A stretch of 16,504 nucleotides of DNA from Asterionellopsis glacialis (taxonomy: Eukaryota; Bacillariophyta; Plagiogrammaphyceae; Rhaphoneidales; Asterionellopsidaceae), in NCBI GenBank assembly GCA_014885115.2, contig WKLE02001578.1:35584-52087 (forward strand). Direction: 5' to 3'. Each line of letters opens with the position of its first letter. Position 1 is the first letter of the stretch. Position numbers and translations under genes: made by a program. Below, piece by piece: positions 9,338 through 16,504 of this stretch. The notes below the pieces were generated by a model that was not told the origin of the DNA, made no database searches, and saw only the letters and a program-made list of their open reading frames with translations.

Positions 9338-11286
9338 ATGGCAACAACAGCCGAAGAAGACATGGCTACGGCAACAAGTACGACAATTGGAATGGTTTCC
9401 TTGTGGCCACGTAAAATGATTCATACAATCATGTCATCGTCATCGACGTCGTCTTCTTCTTGTAGTGCTGGTTTAGGTAAATCTTCTTCTTCTTCCTCCC
9501 CCTCCTCCATGCCATCGCTGTCATCTTCATTTGAATGGTTTTTAGATACGACAGCACGACAACAACGTATTGATAATATCAGTGAAAATGAATATTATCA
9601 TTATTTACAAGATTGTTGTGGATCATCCTTGGAAATGTTGACAGGTTCAGGTTCAGCATCATCATCAACCGCGTCACTTTCCTCTCTTTGTTCCTCCACA
9701 GTAACAGCAGCGACTACTGAAACAACAGCTACCTATGCATCCTGTACGTGTCCAGTCACATCACCATTATGGTTACGTATCGTACGATGGATTATACGGA
9801 TTGTTTTGAAACCCTATGCACCATTCCTTTATATGGCCATTACCATGTTTATAGGTATCCTTATTGGATTTTGTATTGGCCGGTATTGGGAAACCCTTCA
9901 GGCCAAACTAAAAAATGGATTGCAAACCAAAGGATTACAACTCCTCCTCTGGATATACGGCGCTACTACTACTACTACTACTACTAGTCATGGTAATGAT
10001 ACGATTGATAATGATGATATTGCTCCTGCAAAGGCACATGCATATGCACATTCAACAATACCAACAAACTCATCTTCATTCACAACAAGAATAAAAAAAA
10101 CAGACGCCTCAGCAACAAGTACAAATTCAACAAATATAACTACTACGAATGTTAATGGTAGTACTACTTCTCAAGTAGATGCCATACCCGTGAAACAGAA
10201 ACAGGAAGATCGTGTACGTCAAGATTTATTAAGTAATCGTGATTTACAACGTGAAAGTAATGTGGATATGCAATCGATACCTACACATGTTGCTGTCATT
10301 ATGGATGGGAATCGGAGATATGGTAAAATGAAATATGGATCTGCACAAAAGGTGGGTTTATCGTGACGCTTACTTTGGTTTGGTTTGGTCTCGGAAAACA
10401 ACATTTGAAAGGGACTTTATTTGGTTTATTCATTACAACTTGGAGCATTGTTTTATATTTCTATCGTACAATGATGTTTCTTACCTTGAATATGGATTCA
10501 CTTTCTTCTTCTTGTCTTTCTTCTTGTCTTCTTCTTGTACTTTTATCTATTTCCTTATCATTATCACCATTTATCACTCATGCCTAATCATGAAACATCA
10601 ATGCCTTCTAGGGTCATTGGGATGGATGTAATACACTTTGCGAATTTGCGAAATGGTGTGTAGCAGAGGGGATCCAAATTTTAACGGTCTATGCCTTTTC
10701 TACCGAAAATTGGAATCGATCACCCGAAGAGGTAGCCACCCTCATGTCACTATTTGCCAAATATTGCGAAGAATTGCGTCTACAAGCCATTCAACGCAAC
10801 ATACGTTTATGCGTTCTTTCCACTGAAACAGATAGAGTAAGCCCTCTTGTATATATATTGAGCTTTTCCCTCTTTCTTTGTACAAAGAAGAATCTTTCCT
10901 TTTTGTTCCTTGTCTCACTCACAATCATTCTCTCTTCCTACATCTCTCTCCCTCTCTCTCTCTCTCTTTGTATGTATGTATACTATACAGATTCCTCATC
11001 ATGTCATGGTGGGATTACAACGTATGGAAGAAGACACCAAACATTGTCGTGGCGGTTTAACAATGAATATATGTTTAAGTTATGGCAGTCGTGGTGAAAT
11101 TGTTAATGCCTGTCGATCGATAGCACAAGAGGTTTTGGAGGGACAATTAGACCTATCTAATATTGATGAACATACGGTGGAATCTAAATTATTAACTACT
11201 CAATCCTATTGTGGTGATACTCATGTCACTGGTGCCGGATCCTCCACCTCCTCTTCCTCCACAACGGCAACCAATCCTCATAACCC

Positions 11287-11331
<45 letters not shown>

Positions 11332-11533
11332 TCTACAACCACAGCACTATAGTAATCCAGATATTGTTATACGTACATCTGGTGAATACCGATTATCCAA
11401 CTTTTTATTATGGCAATTGGCATATAGTGAAATGTTTTTCTTATCTAAATCATGGCCAGAATTACAAAAACAGGATTTAATAGATGTTATACGTACCTAT
11501 GCGCAAGGACGATCAAGACGATTTGGTAAATAA
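9338..11533 (+). CDS. cis-Prenyltransferase (dehydrodolichyl diphosphate synthase-like)
   Basis: Predicted CDS join(9338..10351,10612..10836,10991..11533), 593 aa, with introns of 260 and 154 nt. It adds isopentenyl units in cis to an allylic diphosphate to make the polyprenyl chain of dolichol. The catalytic domain spans about 315-593. Motifs in order are [14 protein letters not shown] with catalytic Asp near 323, GHWDGCN just after intron 1, [33 protein letters not shown], and [16 protein letters not shown] at about 540-555. The C-terminus GRSRRFGK holds an R-x-G element, which in homodimeric enzymes helps form the active site, so this subunit may work without a NUS1-like partner. The first 310 residues are unusual: Ser/Thr-rich, with one likely membrane helix at 160-180. 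A Gln14 run interrupts the domain at 513-526. Enzyme class is sure; chain length and product use are inferred. Confidence 0.93.
9965..9985 (+). repeat. ACT triplet repeat coding Thr7
   Basis: Seven ACT codons lie in the disordered linker between the membrane helix and the catalytic domain of the cis-prenyltransferase. This is likely slippage-prone and length-variable between strains. Confidence 0.8.
10942..10968. repeat. CT-rich tract in cis-prenyltransferase intron 2
   Basis: A (CT)n run sits 22 bases before the acceptor AG at 10989-10990. It may serve as an extended polypyrimidine tract for intron 2 (10837-10990). Confidence 0.6.
11288..11329 (+). repeat. CAA triplet repeat coding Gln14
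   Basis: Fourteen uninterrupted CAA codons lie in a Ser/Thr/Asn/Gln-rich insertion just before the substrate-binding RTSGE motif. The insertion as a whole, about residues 490-530, is absent from the compact family fold as I know it. Pure CAA without CAG suggests recent expansion. Confidence 0.85.
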
Positions 11534-12145
11534 TGCACCCCATTACACTGGAACTACACGTAATGCTTCTTCGGTAAGAAAATATATTTTACAGATTATA
11601 TTCGACAACACAGCCTATCACTTTTTTTAATTTCATTCGGTAGTTTGTCCGTTTCGATGATGCTTTTTGTGGTAACCATGGAAAGCCAATTTTAATACCA
11701 TGAGATGGATTACAGTGGAGCAGGTCGGTGGAATAACACCATTAGCCTTGTGCCCAGTTGTCCTTTATCTGTTTCAAATATGTTTTTGGACTTTATCTAA
11801 GAAAAGTATTACTGTAAAATATTGACTCAGTAGGGTGGTCCACATTTTTTGTGAAATTAGAGATAAGAAGAAGTGATCGGATCATTCCTACGGACGAATG
11901 AAGGGGTAACAGGTGCAGATACTTGTAACAAGAAGCAGCAACGCGCGCAAACCAAAAAAATTCACGTCCCTTCCTCGCTTCACATCGTGCTACTCCTCAT
12001 CATTTTAAAGTTCTGCGCTGGTTCGTATGATACGTGTTCCTCCGCTATTTTCCTCACTTTTTCCATCCGATCAGCAGGATATGAAGAGAAAGCTGTAAAG
12101 AAGAAGCTGAACGTAAAGAAGTAACAAAAACTATCCGTCGAAACA
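11534..12145. other. Intergenic between cis-prenyltransferase and lumenal-protein gene
   Basis: These 612 bases should hold the 3-prime UTR of the cis-prenyltransferase and the promoter of the next gene. The palindrome AAAATATATTTT lies at 11579-11590. An 83-codon open frame at 11873-12124 overlaps a longer minus-strand one at 11980-12318; neither has a domain. I see no RNA gene and no clear TATA box. Confidence 0.5.
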
Positions 12146-13419
12146 ATGATATCTCGGCTTGTTTTGACGATCTTGTGCCTCGCATTCGTTGCTTTGGAAG
12201 CACAATCATTTACCATAACACATTTAAAGGCGAACCAACTACCATCAGCTACGTCTTTGAAAAACCATAAAGATAACACAAATCTAAACTTTTCAACAGA
12301 AAGACGTGATGCAATCAAGCTTTCTGGAATTTCTCTATTTGGCTTACTATTTGGGATTCAACCATCAAATGCAGGTGAAGTAGGGGCCCGTATCACCAAA
12401 GCAGTAACGACTAGTGATTTAGGCATTTCAGTGAGGCGGTCGGTTGTCCAAGGGGCACAACTAATAGATAAAGCCGGTGAGTAGACAAGGTCGTGAATTC
12501 AAAACACCATTTCGTACTTTGTCTTGGAACTCTTACTCATTCAAAGATCTCCAAATATTTTGTAATAAAATTGCTCAAAGATGGACAATGGGAAAAGTTT
12601 TCGGATAAGTATGGACTAGGTACTGAACGATCAAAACAGGAAGGACGACCAAAACCAAAAGTGATTCCAGAGCCGAAACCTTTAGATGTCCCAACAGCTC
12701 TGAAACTTCTGGATATTACTGATAGCGTATTTGCATCATGTGTAGGAATGCAACAAAGTGACTTGCAACAACGAATTCAAAAGATAGATAAACTTGTCCA
12801 GCCGTCTTTTGAAAGATCTGGCTTACAATTAAATGTCGACGGTACCATATCAAATGGATTACAATTTAATTACGCTTCCTATATACATTTTCGTGCATAT
12901 ACGGAATATTTAATTGAGTCAAAGACAGCCTTCCCCGCCTTCCGACGCGACTTTGATTCACAGGTAGGGAAACAAATCGTGACGCTTTTACTACCCGATT
13001 TTCCGAAAAGCGGCAGTGGCGATAAATCTCAATCGAAAGAAGTATCATTGAATGAGGCTTTAGGTTTTGCCGACCAGCTATGTGAAATTCTTGTATCCAA
13101 GGGGTTAATTGCCGCAACTGATCGGAGTGCTATTGATGCAGATCGACTCGAAGATTGGATAGAAGATTTAGGTGATCTTCAGTTTGATATTGCACTTGAC
13201 GGTGATATAACTCTCGACTCACAAACTTTGTTGCAAGAGCAGGGGTTTCGATTGTACCCAAGTTATGGTCGGGTCGCTATCCAATCATTACTTTCGACGA
13301 TGCTTCCCCAACAAAAGGCAAGCATTGAGGAATATTATATGGACACCAATTACAATTCCAATCCTGATTTATTCAAAGTTCAGGAAATCCTATTAAATAT
13401 CGTGTTAGACAGCTACTAG
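12146..13419 (+). CDS. Putative thylakoid-lumen protein of unknown function
   Basis: Predicted CDS join(12146..12476,12581..13419), 389 aa. The 104-nt intron is GT-AG in phase 1 and joins ...LIDKA to DGQWEKFSDKYG. The N-terminus is a three-part address. It has a signal peptide (LVLTILCLAFVALEAQS) cut before Phe23, as in the ASAF-type motif of complex plastids. A hydroxylated, basic transit-like stretch follows. Then comes a Tat-type thylakoid signal, RRDAIKLSGISLFGLLFG, ending near SNAG at about 75-78. The mature part would therefore be in the thylakoid lumen, about 310 residues. It begins GEVGARITKAV and contains DLGISVRRSVVQGAQ, mostly helical and soluble by eye, with no membrane helix. I recognise no enzyme family; similarity to photosystem II extrinsic or assembly factors is only a guess from location. 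Its stop is 57 bases from the stop of the convergent HOP2-like gene. Targeting is well supported; function is unknown. Confidence 0.82.
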
Positions 13420-13476
13420 AGCTAGAAAGGAAAAGGATTCTTGCTAGCTTACTAAAATTTTAATAATGATATAAAT
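13420..13476. other. 57-base convergent gap
   Basis: Only 57 AT-rich bases separate the stop codons of the lumenal-protein gene (plus) and the HOP2-like gene (minus). At least one transcript probably runs into the other gene, so sense-antisense overlap of 3-prime ends is likely. Confidence 0.7.
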
Positions 13477-16080
13477 CTACTTTTTGACATCAATCGCGTG
13501 TTTCGGTGGCATAACAACACCCTCGGATTCGTCAGTATCAATATCAAGTAGTTTGATGACTTCTTTTGGTTTCTTTTCCATTCCATCTGCCAGTTGATCA
13601 ATAAAATCACTACATTTTTCTTTTCGTTTTTTCCATTCATCTCTCATGGAATTGATTCTAATTTTCATTCGATGAGGACATTGTTCCCGTGCTAGTTGGG
13701 CTGCACTTTTGGGTTTCTGAAATCCAAACCGATTCCCGAAAGGCGGCCTTTGTGGCTGCGGTTGTTGTCCTCGTCCTTGTTGTTTCGCCTTAATCCGATC
13801 ACGAATGGCTTGAACTTGTGTTCTGAGAGCGGATACACACTGTTCTTCGGTTTCAACCTTGGATATTAATTCTTGATTGCCCATTTCCTGCGATAATACG
13901 GCTAAATCTTTTTGCAAACCCAAGTGTTCATTTTGCAATCGTCCTACCTCCTTTTGTGCTGATTGTATGTCTTTAGGATTAGCCAAAAGTTTAACAACTT
14001 CCTTTGATTTGCTATCCTGGTTTGCCCAATACAGAGTCTTGGTTGTCTTTTTCCCAACAAAATCCTTTGAAACTACCTGACCACGATCAATAAGAGAAAG
14101 CAGAGTGAAATTAAGAGCAGCCTCTGTTGTTTTAAGATCTTGCGATAGCGTCTTCAACGTAAAGGGTTTGCACGTCATGAGCATATGGAATAAAACGTTA
14201 TCTTGAAAATTTCTTTTTTTCGGTTTGGACTTGGCTGGTACTGCTTCTTTCACCGGTGTTGTTGCTGGCGACGGTACCTTCTTGCCAGATGATGACATGC
14301 TTGCACATTTTTCAGCAGGAGCGGGTGATGACTTTGTAGTAGACTTTGTTTCATCATACTTTGTGCTTGTTGACGCTGGTGGAGCAACTTTTCGTTTCCC
14401 TTTCCGTTTGACTGGTTGGTGCTTTGGGGTCTTGGAAACAGACTCACTAGTTATGCCAGTAGTAGAAGCAAAAGTAGTTGTGTTGCTTAGCTTTGCCTCA
14501 GACGTTTCTTTCGTTTTCCTTTTTTTATTTTTAGGTTCACTTGCGTGTGATTCAGACTTTCCCTTTTTCAAACGTACACCTGATTTTGACTCGGTGTTGG
14601 AAGCCGCTGAAGTCTTTGTTCCGGTCACTTTGCGCTTCCCTTGGCATTTGACTGGCTGAGGTTTCTGTTCTTCTTGTTGTTGCTGTAGTTCAGGTTTGGG
14701 TGCATCGATGGCCATTTTACTAGCACTGATAGAAGATGATTTGGTCTCGTTTGGCGGCGGCAAAGCCGCCAAGCTGCTCTCAGGTTGTTTATTCGATACC
14801 TTTGATCGTGAAGATTTAGCTTTTGATTTTGAGTTAGCCTGTGAAGCAGTGGACAACGTCTTTGCTGATAAAGACGGTAATCTGTTACTAGTATCATCGG
14901 CCCTCTTTTCAGAGGCTTTGCTTTGTTTACTTTTGGTGGACATTTCTGATGTGGGGGGAGGAGAAGAAGACCTTTTGTTGTATGCATCAGGTGCAGTAGT
15001 AGGTAAATTTGCCAAGATGGGTTCTGTATTGTTATCATGTTTAGATGAAGTACTGCGTTGAGAAGGTTCCTTTGACGACTTTTGCTGAATTACCTTTTTT
15101 TCAGTACTTTGAGGCATTCTTTCTTCGGATGCACTTTTCTTTTGATGGGAAAGTTCGTCACACGCAATAGAAGCTAAAGCAGACAAATTTTCACATTTAT
15201 TTGTAGAGACATCTTGAACAGCTTTGATCGATGCAGCTATACTTGGAGGAGAAGAGTCCACATCAATAGCAACGCTTTCTTCTTTTGGCGCCGATGAGTT
15301 TCCAGGTTTTAACGATGATGGTTCTGCCTTTTCTTCATTATTTTTGGTAGCTGGTTGTTTATCATCATTATTTGGTTCTGTGAATTCTGCGCTAGACTTT
15401 CTTGGTATGATGTACGAAAAATCACTTGCTCCTCCATTCTTCTTTGTCATTAGTTCTGGTGAAAGTGACACCCGTGCAGGTTTCGGACGTTGGTTTATCC
15501 TTGTTGCAGTGGATGGTGTTGTTGTGCTCAGAGACGAGGGAGATGATGTTTTTTTCTTACTTCTCGGACTTCTTCTTCTTGCATCATGATGCGAGCCTGT
15601 TGTTGCCTCCCTCCCAATATGCTTATTGGGAGGTGGAGTCGTTTGTTTCCCTTTACTACTGCTGCTTGTACTAGGCAAAGTGTGACGATTCGAAGTTGGA
15701 GAAAATAGTGATTGTGATTCTTGCGTTGCCAATTGTTGAGAATTGATGAGAGTTAATGAGGATGGTTGAGTATTCATGGCATTGGTACTAGGAGATATTT
15801 GACTTTGTGAAGCCTCTGCGGTCATTTGACTATCTTGGTATCCCAATGTAGCTGTCTCGTTGTCATCGTCAGTTTCACTATCACCACCACCTGACGACGA
15901 CGATTCAGAAGAGGATGACTCAGATGAAAACATTTTATTACTATATCGTTTGGAAGATAGACGCACTTCCGATTCTGATACAGAAGAGGCTTCCGCTAGG
16001 GTACCAGCATCGTCTTCATCACTATCGATAATGGCTATCGCACGACGTCGTTTCTTTGGTGGTACTTGACCTGGTTGCAT
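13477..16080 (-). CDS. HOP2: HOP2/PSMC3IP-like recombination protein, long N-terminus
   Basis: Single exon, 867 aa, ATG at 16080. The last 250 residues follow the HOP2 (TBPIP) plan. A winged helix at about 620-690 reads RNFQDNVLFHML to FVGKKTTKTLYWANQD, where the family has a K-x-Y-x-x-x-Q ending. A Leu-rich coiled coil spans about 700-770. The C-terminus at 801-867 has WKKRKEKCSDFIDQL and LLDIDTDESEGV, matching the WRKRK and GIxTDED elements of HOP2. HOP2 pairs with MND1 and helps RAD51/DMC1 find homologous DNA in meiosis. Known members are about 220-250 aa; here some 620 residues of Ser/Lys/Thr-rich, apparently disordered sequence precede the domain. These include the nuclear signal PPKKRRR near residue 8, acidic Ser runs, and a repeated basic motif QPVK-x-x-GKRKV near 475 and 555. 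The N-terminal length raises the chance of another winged-helix chromatin protein. HOP2 is my best call, not a certain one. Confidence 0.68.
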   Translation of the reverse strand: MQPGQVPPKKRRRAIAIIDSDEDDAGTLAEASSVSESEVRLSSKRYSNKMFSSESSSSESSSSGGGDSETDDDNETATLGYQDSQMTAEASQSQISPSTNAMNTQPSSLTLINSQQLATQESQSLFSPTSNRHTLPSTSSSSKGKQTTPPPNKHIGREATTGSHHDARRRSPRSKKKTSSPSSLSTTTPSTATRINQRPKPARVSLSPELMTKKNGGASDFSYIIPRKSSAEFTEPNNDDKQPATKNNEEKAEPSSLKPGNSSAPKEESVAIDVDSSPPSIAASIKAVQDVSTNKCENLSALASIACDELSHQKKSASEERMPQSTEKKVIQQKSSKEPSQRSTSSKHDNNTEPILANLPTTAPDAYNKRSSSPPPTSEMSTKSKQSKASEKRADDTSNRLPSLSAKTLSTASQANSKSKAKSSRSKVSNKQPESSLAALPPPNETKSSSISASKMAIDAPKPELQQQQEEQKPQPVKCQGKRKVTGTKTSAASNTESKSGVRLKKGKSESHASEPKNKKRKTKETSEAKLSNTTTFASTTGITSESVSKTPKHQPVKRKGKRKVAPPASTSTKYDETKSTTKSSPAPAEKCASMSSSGKKVPSPATTPVKEAVPAKSKPKKRNFQDNVLFHMLMTCKPFTLKTLSQDLKTTEAALNFTLLSLIDRGQVVSKDFVGKKTTKTLYWANQDSKSKEVVKLLANPKDIQSAQKEVGRLQNEHLGLQKDLAVLSQEMGNQELISKVETEEQCVSALRTQVQAIRDRIKAKQQGRGQQPQPQRPPFGNRFGFQKPKSAAQLAREQCPHRMKIRINSMRDEWKKRKEKCSDFIDQLADGMEKKPKEVIKLLDIDTDESEGVVMPPKHAIDVKK

Positions 16081-16504
16081 TTTTCAAAAGTCACCAGCAG
16101 TAAGAGGCTGCGGGAATTTCAAAATTTGCCACCAAGATAATTCACAAGCTACAGGTCTGACAGAACAAGTAGACCAGACGACTACCCGCACAAAACTTGA
16201 AAACTACCCTGAACTGCAATGAAACCCGACAAAAGCAAGTTGGACTAGACTCTTTAGACCTACCTGTAATCATAACGTAGGTCCTACCTGTCAATCAACC
16301 AAGAATAAATGTACCTGTAAATCTATTTCAATGAGAAAAATGGGCGCGTTGGGATGCCCGAAGTAAATTACGTCACAAGTTGATGTACTAACCAACCAGA
16401 TAATGGTATCAATTATTGGTATGTATTCACCGTTCAAAACGGTATCACCAGCAGGTACTGATTTGTCCCAACTTCTGGAAGGTCGGGTAAATAAACGTTA
16501 TTTT
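16081..16504. promoter_or_regulatory. Upstream region of the HOP2-like gene
   Basis: These 424 bases are free of genes and should carry the promoter of the minus-strand HOP2-like gene. They contain three TACCTGT copies (16261, 16285, 16312), one inverted ACAGGT at 16151, a CRE/bZIP-like TTACGTCA at 16368-16375, and a perfect ACCGTT-CAA-AACGGT dyad at 16429-16443. No TATA box is evident near the ATG. Confidence 0.45.
16429..16443. promoter_or_regulatory. MYB-like inverted repeat ACCGTT-CAA-AACGGT
   Basis: Two AACGG half-sites face each other with a three-base spacer. AACGG/CCGTT is the core recognised by R2R3 and R1R2R3 MYB factors, including those of cell-cycle genes in plants. It lies about 350 bases upstream of the HOP2-like ATG. 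Binding is inferred only. Confidence 0.35.

Noticed and set aside
11574..11594. GTAAGA...TTTTACAG, looking like a 21-nt intron after the cis-prenyltransferase stop
   Set aside because: It is far too short for spliceosomal removal and lies after the stop codon; probably chance in AT-rich 3-prime UTR.
11820..11860. GGGTGGTCCACATTTTTTG, resembling a transposon end
   Set aside because: I found no inverted partner, target duplication or transposase frame in the window.
13877..15674. Several plus-strand open frames of 60-144 codons opposite the HOP2-like gene
   Set aside because: They are antisense shadows of a Ser/Lys-rich coding region and show no domains.

Overview
This window looks like nuclear DNA of a diatom or a close stramenopile relative. 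Genes are well spaced. Most are interrupted by short GT-AG introns, mostly 70-150 nt with GTGAGT/GTAAGT donors. One protein has a bipartite plastid leader (signal peptide, then Phe after the cleavage site, then a twin-arginine thylakoid signal), as expected for plastids inside secondary membranes. Coding regions carry many low-complexity insertions (polyQ, polyT, Ser/Lys-rich). I cannot name the species. All exon boundaries below come from reading frame and splice-site consensus, not from transcripts.

Layout. (1) 205-3343, plus strand, five exons: a receptor joining an ABC-type solute-binding domain to a class C seven-helix GPCR core. (2) 3603-4401, minus: a small secreted Cys-rich protein with three CVWC-type repeats, whose frame is broken by one base step near 4119. 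(3) 5153-8449, minus, two exons: STT3, the catalytic subunit of oligosaccharyltransferase, with a second exon that adds an Ala/Lys linker and ankyrin-like repeats. (4) 8591-8977, minus: a doubtful small gene or STT3 leader. (5) 9338-11533, plus, three exons: a membrane-anchored cis-prenyltransferase, probably dehydrodolichyl diphosphate synthase. (6) 12146-13419, plus, two exons: an unrecognised thylakoid-lumen protein. (7) 13477-16080, minus: a HOP2/PSMC3IP-like recombination protein with a disordered N-terminal extension of about 620 residues.

How they relate. STT3 and the cis-prenyltransferase are divergent neighbours across about 0.9 kb. They sit at two ends of one pathway: the prenyltransferase makes the polyprenyl chain for dolichol, and STT3 moves the dolichol-linked glycan to protein in the ER. 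Genes 1/2 and 6/7 are convergent pairs; genes 6 and 7 have only 57 bases between stop codons.

The most unusual observations are the STT3-ankyrin fusion, the solute-binding-domain/GPCR fusion, the giant HOP2 N-terminus, and two places where the reading frame appears to shift. I saw no CRISPR array, transposon, rRNA or tRNA.
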